A stretch of DNA of 64,000 nt from an uncultured Thiodictyon sp. (GCA_903837595.1 CAILVI010000521.1:1-64000); one strand, 5' to 3'; positions 33,556-40,509 are shown, numbered from the stretch's first letter. Numbers and translations: made by a program. Notes: generated by a model not told the origin, from the sequence alone.

Positions 33556-33640
33556 CCGGTCTGGGGCGCTCGTGCGCCACGGATGGCCGCGATCATCGTT
33601 ACGGCCACTGATCCATGCGGCGAAAGGCGCCGCGACTCTG

Positions 33641-33732
33641 GGGGCGCCGCACCCCAGTGCGGCCCGGCCTCGCAGTAAACCGCAACGCTGCGATGACTCG
33701 CGAGGTTTCTCCGCACTGGGGTGCGGCGCCCC
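33641..33732. repeat. Perfect 22-base inverted repeat, family 2
   Basis: The left arm 33641-33662 (GGGGCGCCGCACCCCAGTGC plus GG) is the exact complement of the right arm 33711-33732, with a 48-base loop. Each arm also contains its own hairpin core. One arm recurs at 23497 inside a coding region. It lies in an otherwise gene-free stretch after hcp. Confidence 0.85.
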
Positions 33733-33812
33733 CGGAAGCACAAGGGGCCAAGATCGAATACACTTCGGGGCGGCAAGGCTGGAATTACCCCGGGCCTGGA
33801 GCCTTAACCAGA

Positions 33813-33838
33813 AATTAACTCGAGCCGGGTCCCTTTAC
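33813..33838. repeat. Short boundary-like repeat (TTAACTCGAGCC...CCTTTACC), copy 1
   Basis: TTAACTCGAGCCGGGTCCCT followed by TTAC. Related sequences are at 36019-36043 and 36120-36139. The three are similar over about 25 bases and lie around small gene cassettes, so they may mark insertion or recombination boundaries. Confidence 0.45.
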
Positions 33839-33840
33839 CA

Positions 33841-33932
33841 TAAGCTCGTAAAGTCACCCCACCGTAACATCATCGTTGGAAAAATCTCCCAGGTCTTGCC
33901 TTTCGAGGCAGCCAACGAATGTCATAGCCACT
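33841..33932 (-). pseudogene. Fragment duplicated from the small gene at 35409-35642
   Basis: The plus-strand bases 33841-33932 closely repeat those at about 35557-35648. On the minus strand they encode MTFVGCLERQDLGDFSNDDV followed by TVG and TGA, against MKFVVCLEKQDLGDFSNDDV in the intact gene. The stop falls where the intact gene has an arginine codon (CGA to TGA). Only the first third of the gene is present. The fragment starts right after the short repeat at 33813. Confidence 0.75.
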
Positions 33933-34154
33933 TCTTCAGCGAAGAGGGCAAAGTGAAGGGCCGCGGAAGTGGCCTTGGTCGTCGTTCCGGCCACGGGCAG
34001 GTGTAGGTCGCCCTTCAGGGCGCCCAGGCTTGCGCGAGGCTGAGCCGTCGCCCTGCTGGGCGCCCTACGGCGGCCGGAACGATGATCAAGGCCTTATCTA
34101 GGTTATCCGCTAGAGTAAGTGCCATTTGGAGTTGACCCCTGTTCCGGTTTTCTG

Positions 34155-34328
34155 TCAGCTCAATTTCTTAAGAATGTTCGTTGCCAGATGCTCGTTTATT
34201 TCGACATGCCGCGGTACGGGCTGAGATTCGCCGGTCTTCGGATTCTGATACCAATCGTGCCTGCCGCCGTGGCGTATCAAGACGCAGCCCAGTTATTGCA
34301 GCCTGGCGATGAGTTCGCGCCTTTTCAT
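34155..34328 (-). pseudogene. HicA-type toxin with nonsense codon 12
   Basis: The minus-strand frame from ATG 34328 reads MKRRELIARLQ, then TAA at 34293-34295, then LGCVLIRHGGRHDWYQNP, SQPVPRHVEINEHLATNIL and a stop at 34155. This is a full-length HicA (57 residues) with the catalytic His region RHGGRH intact but an early nonsense codon. Its ATG overlaps the stop of the hicB-like gene (ATGA). The toxin would not be made in full unless translation restarts, and no good internal start is obvious before the catalytic loop. Confidence 0.8.
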
Positions 34329-34516
34329 GCGACCTCGAGCTCTCCGACACGGCGGACAGACGGAATGGCGCCGCTAGTCATATCCTCGAAAATATCTCTC
34401 AGGTTTTCCTGGAGATCCTCTAGCGTTTCGCCCTGTGTCATGTAATCCGGGTATTCTTCTAGATACCCAAGCCACATGCTTTCATCTTGCCAATATCGAT
34501 ACTTGAGAATTGTCAT
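34325..34516 (-). CDS. HicB-type antitoxin
   Basis: The 63-residue protein resembles short HicB antitoxins: ILKYRYWQDESMWLGYLEEY gives the first strand pair and TQGETLEDLQENLRDIFEDM the helix. HicB proteins block the HicA RNase. This copy lies upstream of the HicA-type gene, which is inactivated by a nonsense codon, so the antitoxin may now be an orphan that could still counter related toxins elsewhere. The C-terminal DNA-binding domain found in longer HicB is absent, as in the short class. Confidence 0.85.
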   Translation of the reverse strand: MTILKYRYWQDESMWLGYLEEYPDYMTQGETLEDLQENLRDIFEDMTSGAIPSVRRVGELEVA

Positions 34517-34564
34517 CGAATGCCTTTACTGGTTAGTACCTGTTATCCAGAAAAGGGCTATGAT

Positions 34565-34763
34565 CCGAATGGCACTGACTTAAGCTGTGGCCTTTATATA
34601 TCATGGGCTTACAGCCACGTCAGCAGGCAGTCACTTGAGTGCAAGCGGCATTTTCAGCGGTGTTTCCTGTCTCCTGCCCGGTCCGCAATGATTCTTCGCT
34701 CGCTTCGCCGCATCGCAACCGCTTGTTTCTTCGATGTTTGCGGCTTAAGTCAGTGCCATTCGG
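34565..34763. mobile_element. Possible MITE with perfect 21-base inverted repeats
   Basis: The left arm 34565-34585 (CCGAATGGCACTGACTTAAG plus C) and the right arm 34743-34763 are perfect inverted complements around 157 bases of non-coding sequence. A total length near 200 bases with perfect ends and no gene fits a miniature inverted-repeat element or the collapsed ends of an insertion sequence. No target duplication is obvious from flanking bases. It lies between the HicB gene and a cassette of small genes. Confidence 0.6.
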
Positions 34764-35079
34764 CTATGATCCCTTTTCTCGATGCCGATGTTGCCTCTGC
34801 CGGGGGCTGGATCGCGGTGTTGACCCCTACCAGTCCGCCGCGCATGCTGACCAGAGAATATCGTTGTCTGTCCCCGGTTTCGCGTCCCCGGTTTCGCCCC
34901 GACGCCGTTGGCCGGAGTGACGATCAAAGCGCACGCAACCCTGGTCCGGCTAAAGCCTCGACCTCCAGTGCGGAAGGCTTCGGCAGCGGCTGGAACGATG
35001 ATCAAGACCGCAAACGGCAAACCGGCTCTTTTCATTCCCGCTCATATTTATGGTCACGCTAATCGAGCAGGAGGGAGCC
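34764..35079. other. Non-coding accessory sequence with degenerate short repeats
   Basis: About 315 bases without a supported gene. It contains GAATATCGTTGTCTGTCCCC (near 34857), repeated in near-identical form near 36051, and two degenerate copies of a GGCCGGAACGATGATCAAGG-like motif (near 34911 and 34990; another at 34073). A GTTGACCCCT motif near 34820 also recurs at 34131. Confidence 0.45.
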
Positions 35080-35307
35080 TTAAGTTGAGCTTGGCCGCTG
35101 TTCTTTCCCGGCCTCCTTATTTGCGAGTTCCAGCAGTAACCGCAATGCTCTGTTTACCGACGCGGAATCGCGAAGCACGGAAGCGATGTCAGAGTGCAGC
35201 AGAATGACGTTCGTGCCTTCACTATACGCTTGATAGTGTTTGCCGCGGACGCCCCCCGAAAAATCATATTCGGGTCTCAGTTCCGAAGATTCAGTATCTT
35301 GGCTCAT
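35080..35307 (-). CDS. Uncharacterised small protein of an accessory cassette
   Basis: The 75-residue protein begins MSQDTESSELRPEYDFSGGV and continues RGKHYQAYSEGTNVILLHSD, then a helix SVNRALRLLLELANKEAG. I recognise this as a widespread small family in bacterial accessory regions but know no function. ATG 35307 is chosen because it gives the typical family N-terminus; the longer frame does not. It lies 101 bases after a second small gene on the same strand, so a shared transcript is possible. The pattern (a short beta region, then one helix) could fit an antitoxin-like protein; that is speculation. Confidence 0.65.
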   Translation of the reverse strand: MSQDTESSELRPEYDFSGGVRGKHYQAYSEGTNVILLHSDIASVLRDSASVNRALRLLLELANKEAGKEQRPSST

Positions 35308-35408
35308 ATTGCATTTTCTCGGCTTGCGAAGCGAGTCTCGCGCTAATGATCCGAATCTTGTTTGGCTTCCTCTCTCTGCAGGAGACATTGAGCGTGTTTT
35401 CGTGAGCC

Positions 35409-35642
35409 TCAAGCAGCAACTCTTGTGAGCGCATCATGAAGGCGAAGGGCGATCGAGTCTCGTAAGGCGATCGGCTCGAACCAAGATGATGGATAAAGAT
35501 AATCTTCGCCTGACTCATCAATAAGCCGGACCATGCCGTTGCCGGCATCTTCGTCTATAAGCTCGTAAAGTCGCCCCACCGTCACATCATCGTTGGAGAA
35601 ATCTCCCAGGTCTTGCTTTTCGAGGCAAACGACAAATTTCAT
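35409..35642 (-). CDS. Uncharacterised small acidic protein
   Basis: The 77-residue protein begins MKFVVCLEKQDLGDFSNDDV, then TVGRLYELIDEDAGNGMVRL and a DESGEDYLYPSSWFEPI strand. Its fold looks like a small beta barrel, and it is acidic. Its ATG 35642 overlaps the stop of the preceding gene (ATGA), so the two were translationally coupled. A truncated, stop-containing copy of its first third exists at 33841-33932. No function is known to me; coupling with a small partner suggests a two-component module. Confidence 0.65.
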   Translation of the reverse strand: MKFVVCLEKQDLGDFSNDDVTVGRLYELIDEDAGNGMVRLIDESGEDYLYPSSWFEPIALRDSIALRLHDALTRVAA

Positions 35643-35864
35643 AGCCATCTTTTCACCTTGAGTTTGACCTTGCCTATGCCGTGCGCCTCGTACCAGTGGA
35701 CCTCGGCTTTGACAAAATGCCCGGGATCAATTTCAACCATCGCTATGCCTTTCCTTTTTCTTCCAGTTGCCATCGCCGTAATCTTGCCTCAAGAGACTAA
35801 GCTCCCGAATGCCGTGGCCCTCGGCGATGACTTGAATGTCAGCTATGGCTCCGGCTATTTTCAT
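35639..35864 (-). pseudogene. Small unknown gene with a frameshift in an A-rich tract
   Basis: From ATG 35864 the minus strand reads MKIAGAIADIQVIAEGHGIR and LSLLRQDYGDGNWKK. After a one-base slip in GAAGAAAAAGGAAAGG (about 35749-35764) it continues as KGIAMVEIDPGHFVKAEVHW and YEAHGIGKVKLKVKRWL to TGA 35639. The joined product is about 75 residues, and the HWYEAHGIGK tail seems to be a conserved motif of an uncharacterised small family. The slip could be real, programmed or a sequence error. The stop overlaps the next gene's start. Confidence 0.6.
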
Positions 35865-36018
35865 TGAGCGGGGCTCTGCATTTGACTGCCCTGAGGTTTG
35901 CTTAAGGGCTGCGGTTACTTCCTCACCCCAACTTACGGACCGCTGCGCAGGCAAACAGGTTCAACTGCCAGTCTGGGCGAAAAGGGCTCGAATGCAGTAC
36001 AAGATGGCTAGGCTGAGA

Positions 36019-36043
36019 TTAACTCCAGCGTGGCCGCTTTACC
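36019..36043. repeat. Short boundary-like repeat, copy 2
   Basis: TTAACTCCAGCGTGGCCGCT followed by TTACC, similar to the copy at 33813. It lies beside the second GAATATCGTTGTCTGTC motif (near 36051), whose first copy is near 34857. Confidence 0.45.
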
Positions 36044-36119
36044 GGAGCGAATATCGTTGTCTGTCTCCGGTTTCCCCACTCAAATTCTGTCATGTCTTGA
36101 TGGTCTTTTTCGTCAATTC

Positions 36120-36139
36120 AATTGAGCCTGGCCCCTTTA
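36120..36139. repeat. Short boundary-like repeat, copy 3
   Basis: AATTGAGCCTGGCCCCTTTA resembles the 33813 and 36019 copies and is followed by two short direct copies of CTCCTTTAGCT-like sequence. It lies about 90 bases before the operators of the restriction-modification system. Confidence 0.4.
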
Positions 36140-36226
36140 GCTCCCCTTTAGCTCCTTTAGCTAGAAAAGGGTGCTGACGCCTTTTCTGCTGTCGCCTCCC
36201 GGCTGAGCGAAAAGTTAGGCATCATG

Positions 36227-36253
36227 CTACTTATAGTAGGTCGACTTATAGTC
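36227..36253 (+). promoter_or_regulatory. C-protein operator (two C-boxes)
   Basis: Two adjacent palindromes, CTACTTATAGTAG (36227-36239) and GACTTATAGTC (36243-36253), are centred 15 bases apart. They match the known C-box type ACTTATAGT of controller proteins in restriction-modification systems. A promoter pair TCGACT (36241-36246) and TAAAGT (36264-36269) with 17-base spacing overlaps the second box. The start would be about 36276, next to the GTG. Confidence 0.85.
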
Positions 36254-36277
36254 GTCACATCGGTAAAGTTTATCGCT

Positions 36278-36505
36278 GTGAACATTACCGAAACATTTGC
36301 TCGCCATATTCGGGAGTTGCGTGCTCAGCTCGGCTACTCGCAGGAGGAGCTTGCGTACCGCTCAGGTCTCCACCGAACCTATATAGGCGCTGTTGAACGC
36401 GGCGAACGAAACATCACGCTCCTTAATGCGCAGCGTATTGCTGATGCTCTTGGAGTCCCTTTGTCAGATTGTGTCAGTATCCACGATGTCAGCCGATCTC
36501 AATAA
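36278..36505 (+). CDS. Controller protein of a type II restriction-modification system
   Basis: The 75-residue protein is a compact XRE-type regulator: ETFARHIRELRAQLGYSQEE, then GLHRTYIGAVERGERNITLL and NAQRIADALGVPLSD. This is the usual size and fold of C proteins, which first activate and then repress the restriction operon. GTG 36278 is chosen because it starts just before the domain and lies beside the predicted transcription start, giving an almost leaderless transcript; a longer frame from 36224 would run through the operator. Its last 20 bases overlap the endonuclease gene, so both are expressed together. Confidence 0.9.
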   Translation: MNITETFARHIRELRAQLGYSQEELAYRSGLHRTYIGAVERGERNITLLNAQRIADALGVPLSDCVSIHDVSRSQ

Positions 36506-37052
36506 ACTAAACTGGGCACTTGATACGATTCTCCAAAGCTATAGGGGCGCCTTTTCTGAGAAGGTCTACAGCGATGAGAATGACGAACACGACGTTTTGA
36601 TGGATGTGTTTGGGATTACTCCCCTGCTGAAACGCGAGAATCGGCAGTATTGGGGACGTGAGCTTGGCATGTGCTGGCAACGGCTCGTGGTAGATGTCTG
36701 TAGGCACGCTCGGAATGATTTTGGACATGCTCTCCGAATCGGGGCTGATGAACCTTGTGACCTGACGGTTGGTGGCTTGGCTATTGATACCAAATACCGG
36801 ATAGGTTCTGGTGATTCGGGAACATTGAAGAAATTCAAGGCGTACGGGCCGCTGCTTCGATCAAAGGGGTATGAACCAGTGCTCCTGATTGTTCGTGAGG
36901 ACAATTTGAATGCCGCAATAACTGCCTGTAGCGCAGGTGGTTGGACTGTGACAACTGGCCAGTACACGTTTGATTACCTCCGGGAGTTGACCGGGGTTGA
37001 CGTCAATGAATTGCTCCGGCGGCGTGCAGGAGCGTTTCCTGTCGTCCGGTAG
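36486..37052 (+). CDS. Type II restriction endonuclease, PD-(D/E)XK type, ApaLI-like
   Basis: The 188-residue protein has a PD-(D/E)XK core: D92 in EPCDLTVGG, then D101-T-K103 in AIDTKYRIGSGDSG. The RIGSGDSGTLKKFKAYG and GYEPVLLIVREDN segments remind me of the ApaLI-like endonuclease family, but I cannot prove the recognition site. ATG 36486 lies within the C gene, giving 20-base overlap. The C protein controls it. It ends tail-to-tail with the methyltransferase gene with 50 bases overlapping. GC content is lower than in the flanking core genes, a sign of transfer. Confidence 0.83.
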   Translation: MSADLNKLNWALDTILQSYRGAFSEKVYSDENDEHDVLMDVFGITPLLKRENRQYWGRELGMCWQRLVVDVCRHARNDFGHALRIGADEPCDLTVGGLAIDTKYRIGSGDSGTLKKFKAYGPLLRSKGYEPVLLIVREDNLNAAITACSAGGWTVTTGQYTFDYLRELTGVDVNELLRRRAGAFPVVR

Positions 37053-37980
37053 TGCCCATCTGCTCGAGCCCGAGGCGTTGTCTGGCAATTGCGGCGTATT
37101 CGCAATTGATTTCTATTCCGAGGTAAGCAAGACCTAGCTGTTTAGCGGCAACAAGCGTTGTGCCGGAACCCGCGAATGGATCAAGGACCACGTTGCCTGG
37201 TGACCGGGGCACCATCATCTCTACGAGCTTGATCATCAGAGTGAGTGGCTTCACGGTACAGTGAATGTTGTAATTTTCTGCCGTTTCCCGGGGTAAACCT
37301 TCCAGAATGTTACTTTGGAAGCTGCCGTCTTCGTTTGCTGCGTGGAATAAGCCAACGTCGTATTTCTGTAGAGTTTCGATATAGTTATTCTCAAGGGGCT
37401 TCTGCACAACAACGATCGCTTCCCATTCGCTTCTTAGGCAGCTATGCCATCCTTCCCATATCTCTGCATTAGGGTCGCCGAGCTTCTCTAATTTGGCGGC
37501 GACATTTAGTCCTTTTGGAATACCGCTTGATCGACGATATACGATGCAGTCTCGGGCATAGAAGCCAGCTCTTTCAAGGGCAACTTGAACATGAGCCATC
37601 GTTCGGCTACTGTTAAAGACGGCCACAATGGCGCCAGGCTTGCAGACGCGAAAAACCTCTGCACCCCAGCTATAGCACCACTCTTGGTAGTCGAGAATGT
37701 TCTTACGGTTTTTCGCGTACCAACGGGCGTTGCGGACTCCTCCTGCGAGGCCGCTCCCGTAGGGGATATTCTTCACAAGCGTATTGGACGATCTGATCCG
37801 GTCCAACCTGCGTTGGATCTCAGCATGGTCCCACTTGTGACCAATGAACTCATAGTTGTAGGGTGGATCGGTAATACAGGCAGCGATTGAAGACTCAGGC
37901 AGAGTCTTTAGCAGTTCTCGGCAGTCACCTACCAAGAGACTGTCTCGCGCACGGAAGTCGCTAGCGTTCGATAGTTGCAT
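37003..37980 (-). CDS. DNA adenine or N4-cytosine methyltransferase (beta class)
   Basis: The 325-residue enzyme would protect host DNA from the neighbouring endonuclease. Catalytic motif IV DPPY is at residues 38-41 (CITDPPYNYEF), and the SAM-binding motif I (VLDPFAGSGTTLVAAKQLG) lies near the C-terminus, an order that defines the beta class of amino-methyltransferases. So the product is N6-methyladenine or N4-methylcytosine, not 5-methylcytosine. ATG 37980 is preferred over the upstream ATG 38019, because the promoter -10 element lies between them and ATG 37980 falls at the predicted transcription start (leaderless). Confidence 0.92.
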   Translation of the reverse strand: MQLSNASDFRARDSLLVGDCRELLKTLPESSIAACITDPPYNYEFIGHKWDHAEIQRRLDRIRSSNTLVKNIPYGSGLAGGVRNARWYAKNRKNILDYQEWCYSWGAEVFRVCKPGAIVAVFNSSRTMAHVQVALERAGFYARDCIVYRRSSGIPKGLNVAAKLEKLGDPNAEIWEGWHSCLRSEWEAIVVVQKPLENNYIETLQKYDVGLFHAANEDGSFQSNILEGLPRETAENYNIHCTVKPLTLMIKLVEMMVPRSPGNVVLDPFAGSGTTLVAAKQLGLAYLGIEINCEYAAIARQRLGLEQMGTTGRQETLLHAAGAIH

Positions 37981-37981
37981 G

Positions 37982-38016
37982 CTACTAATAGTATGCGAAT
38001 CGCCTGGGCTGGTCAA
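37982..38016 (-). promoter_or_regulatory. Methyltransferase promoter with overlapping C-box
   Basis: On the minus strand TTGACC (38016-38011) and TACTAT (37993-37988) are spaced by 17 bases, a good sigma-70 pair. The -10 lies inside the palindrome CTACTAATAGTA (37982-37993), which resembles the C-boxes at 36227-36253. Binding of the C protein here would block the promoter. The predicted start falls at or within a few bases of ATG 37980. Confidence 0.8.
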
Positions 38017-38019
38017 CAT

Positions 38020-38259
38020 TCGCGGTAAAATTCTTCGTTTGAACAGGTTCGCGCCGCGACAACCTGTGCCAAACGCGTATTTTGCACACAGTCAACGGCT
38101 AAGTGTTTGCCATGAAGTCGCTGTAACAATCTGTCAGTAAAGAAGTTTCCGTCAAAGTTGCAGTTGGTGCGTGGGTGGCAGGTCTGCCGCCTTCTATGGG
38201 CGGCGATGGTGTGTCTTCTTTCTTGGCGTCTTCGTGTCTTGGCGTGAGAACCGTCCTCT
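38020..38259. other. Intergenic region between methyltransferase and protease gene
   Basis: About 240 bases at the right border of the low-GC island. No gene or recognised repeat is seen. TGGCGTCTTCGTGTCTTGGCG near 38224 is a short degenerate direct repeat. Confidence 0.4.
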
Positions 38260-39627
38260 TCACTGCCGCGCCAGCAATATCAACCGATCCCCCCGCTGTA
38301 TCTGAAGGCTCAAGAGCCCCCGCGACCGGCGCAGGAGCTGCGTGAGATCCCGCACCCCGCCGATCCGCACCCCATTCACCTCAAGGATCAGGTCGCCCTC
38401 GCGCAGCCCTGATTGCCAGGCCGGGCTGTCCTGGGTGACCGGTCCCACCGCGACCGCACCGGCACGTCCCTGCTGGTCGCCGAGGAGGGCGCCGGCCAAG
38501 TTGGGGGAGAACTTGTCGCCGCGCACGAAGTCCCGGTAGGGGTCGCCGATCTCGCCCGTCAGGGTCATCGGCTTGCTGTCGCGCAGGATGGCGAGTTCCA
38601 CCCGGGCGCCGACCCGCAGCAGCCCGAAGCGGTTGCGCACGTCCGCACTATTGGCTATCGGGCGGCCGTCCAGGCGCAGGATCACGTCGCCCTCGCGCAA
38701 CCCGGCCGCCGCCGCCGGGGACTGTGGGTCCACCGCGGAGACCAGGGCGCCCTGTCGGGTGTCGATCTTCAGGGCCGCGACCAGGTTGGGCGTCAGGTCC
38801 TGCAGCTCCACCCCGAACTCACCGCGCCGCACTGCGCCGTGATCCATGATCTGATCCATGATTGCCCGCGCCATATTGACCGGGATGGCGAAGCCGATGC
38901 CGATGTTGCCGCCGCCGGGGGCCAGGATGGCGGTGTTGATGCCGACCAGTTCACCGCGCAGGTTCACCAGTGGCCCGCCCGAGTTGCCCGGGTTGATGGA
39001 GGCATCGGTCTGGATGAAGTTCTCGTATCCCTCGATCCCCAGGCCGGTGCGGCCGAGCCCGCTGACGATGCCGGAGGTGACGGTCCGGCTGAGTCCGAAG
39101 GGGTTGCCGATCGCGACCACGAAGTCCCCCACCTTGAGCCGGTCGGAGTCCGCGAAGGTGAGGGCGCTGAGCCCCTCGGCTGGTATGCGCAACACCGCCA
39201 CGTCGGTTGCCTGGTCGGCACCCACCAAGTCGGCCTTCAGGGTCCGGCCGTCGCCCAGGGTCACCCGGATCGCGTCCGCCTTGGCGATCACATGGTGGTT
39301 GGTGAGGACCAGCCCGCGCCGCGCGTCCACGAGCACACCCGAGCCCAGGCTGTTGCTTTCCCGCTCCTGGCGCTCCGGGATGTTGAAGAAGTGGCGAAAG
39401 AAGGGGTCGCGCAGCAGCGGGTTATCGGCCGCGTCGATATGGGTGACGGTGGAGACGTTGACCACCGCGGGCATCACCTGCTCCAGCATGGGTGCCAGGC
39501 TCGGCAGAGGCTGACCGTCCGCCGTGGCGGGGAGGCTGGCGGCCCGGATGGGCAGGGTCGTTACCGCCAGGGCCGTCGCCAGGATCGCGGCCAGGTAGCG
39601 GGGGGCGTAGTGGGTTGGGCGCTTCAT
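38260..39627 (-). CDS. Periplasmic serine endoprotease, DegP/DegQ family
   Basis: The 455-residue precursor has a signal peptide (LAAILATALAVTTLPIRAAS). The trypsin-like domain carries the catalytic triad: His in VLTNHHVIAKAD (about 110), Asp in QATDVAVLRI (about 140) and Ser in NPGNSGGPLVN (about 215). Two PDZ domains follow (about 265-355 and 375-455), with GALVSAVDPQSPAAAAGLREGD and SPAWQSGLREGDLILEVNG-type ligand grooves (quoted in overlapping parts). It degrades or refolds damaged envelope proteins. Length and two PDZ domains fit DegQ. It is transcribed alone, away from the REP copy at 39.7 kb. Confidence 0.93.
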   Translation of the reverse strand: MKRPTHYAPRYLAAILATALAVTTLPIRAASLPATADGQPLPSLAPMLEQVMPAVVNVSTVTHIDAADNPLLRDPFFRHFFNIPERQERESNSLGSGVLVDARRGLVLTNHHVIAKADAIRVTLGDGRTLKADLVGADQATDVAVLRIPAEGLSALTFADSDRLKVGDFVVAIGNPFGLSRTVTSGIVSGLGRTGLGIEGYENFIQTDASINPGNSGGPLVNLRGELVGINTAILAPGGGNIGIGFAIPVNMARAIMDQIMDHGAVRRGEFGVELQDLTPNLVAALKIDTRQGALVSAVDPQSPAAAAGLREGDVILRLDGRPIANSADVRNRFGLLRVGARVELAILRDSKPMTLTGEIGDPYRDFVRGDKFSPNLAGALLGDQQGRAGAVAVGPVTQDSPAWQSGLREGDLILEVNGVRIGGVRDLTQLLRRSRGLLSLQIQRGDRLILLARQ

Positions 39628-39724
39628 TGGCTAGAGACTCCGCAATCATCAAGGGCGCAATCTGGTGTCTCAGCCCGTTTAAGGCAATGCTGCCTTGCTC
39701 GTCGTTCCGGCCACCGGCGCTCCC

Positions 39725-39771
39725 GGCGCAGAGCGCCTGGCACAGGCGTAACACCGCGAAGCGGTGTTACG
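39725..39771. repeat. REP-like palindromic repeat, family 1 (copy 2)
   Basis: GGCGCAGAGCGCC, a short spacer, then GCGTAACACCGC pairing with GCGGTGTTACG. Orientation is inverse to the copy at 18401. TTCCGGCCACCGGC precedes it, as in the copy at 40350. Confidence 0.85.
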
Positions 39772-39821
39772 AGAGCGGAGAGTCTAGCCTGGCCGGAAGC
39801 GTGATCGCGGCCCCGTTCCGG

Positions 39822-40253
39822 CTACTGGCGATCCAGCGCATAGACGGTCTCGAACACATCCTGCCAGGTGAGGCCCTCGACGGACGACCGCTTGCCTATT
39901 TCCGCTTCGGCATTGCGCTTGGCGATCACGAACGCCTTGGTCCAGAGGTCGTCGATCACCTGTGCATTCAGGCTCGGGGTCTCTTCGCGGATATCGCCGA
40001 TCTCGTCCCGGGCATCTTCGATGCTGGCGACCCAGCTGAGTGATCGGCGCTCCGGTTGGCTGTGCCACCTAATGATGTGCAGCATCAGACGGACCAGCTG
40101 GCTCTTCAGTGCGCGTTTCTCCGACTTGGACAAGGCGTCGATCAACTCCTCAAGGCCGCTGCCAGCCTCGGCGATGCGGCCTTGCTGCAATGCCTCTTGG
40201 ATGGCGACGGCCGTCTTGTAGGGTGAGTTGGTGGAGAGGGTCTGCCAGTTCAT
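39822..40253 (-). CDS. DUF29 family protein
   Basis: The 143-residue protein matches DUF29: LEELIDALSKSEKRALKSQL, LMLHIIRWHSQPERRSLSW and SPSLNAQVIDDLWTKAF. ATG 40253 is chosen because the family-like region begins there; the longer frame upstream runs through a palindromic repeat. The tail GKRSSVEGLTWQDVFETVYA also fits. Function is unknown; the protein is helical and cytosolic. It lies between two copies of the same REP-like repeat. Confidence 0.8.
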   Translation of the reverse strand: MNWQTLSTNSPYKTAVAIQEALQQGRIAEAGSGLEELIDALSKSEKRALKSQLVRLMLHIIRWHSQPERRSLSWVASIEDARDEIGDIREETPSLNAQVIDDLWTKAFVIAKRNAEAEIGKRSSVEGLTWQDVFETVYALDRQ

Positions 40254-40349
40254 GGTCGGGGGAAGCTCGCGGTCTGTGCAATCAACAAGGTACCGGTGGA
40301 ACAACGCCGGTGCGCCCGCAATCATCGCGTTCCGGCCACTGGCCCTCCC

Positions 40350-40398
40350 GGCGCGGAGCGCCTGACACATGCGTGACACCGCCGCAGCGGTGTCACGA
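40350..40398. repeat. REP-like palindromic repeat, family 1 (copy 3)
   Basis: GGCGCGGAGCGCC, then ACATGCGTGACACCGC pairing with GCGGTGTCACG. A TTCCGGCCACTGGC tail precedes it at 40330. Same orientation as the copy at 39725. Confidence 0.85.
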
Positions 40399-40484
40399 GC
40401 AGCCCTGCGGCGGGGTGGCTCGGCCTGATGCTTGATCATAACCAGAAACGGCGTCGGCCCCAACCGCCGGCATCCGGCAGACGC

Positions 40485-40509
40485 AAAAAGGCCGGGCGGG
40501 TGCCCGGCC
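40485..40509 (-). terminator. Rho-independent terminator of the Hsp20 gene
   Basis: On the minus strand GGCCGGGC-ACCC-GCCCGGCC forms an 8-base-pair perfect stem and is followed directly by TTTTT. It lies 37 bases after the stop codon of the Hsp20 gene. Confidence 0.9.

Noticed and set aside
33531..33800. CRISPR-like array from the repeated hairpins after hcp
   Set aside because: Repeats are inverted, of different families and irregularly spaced, with no direct repeats or spacers.
38413..39804. 463-residue plus-strand frame opposite the DegP-like protease
   Set aside because: Composition is typical of antisense translation of GC-rich DNA; the protease has complete catalytic motifs.
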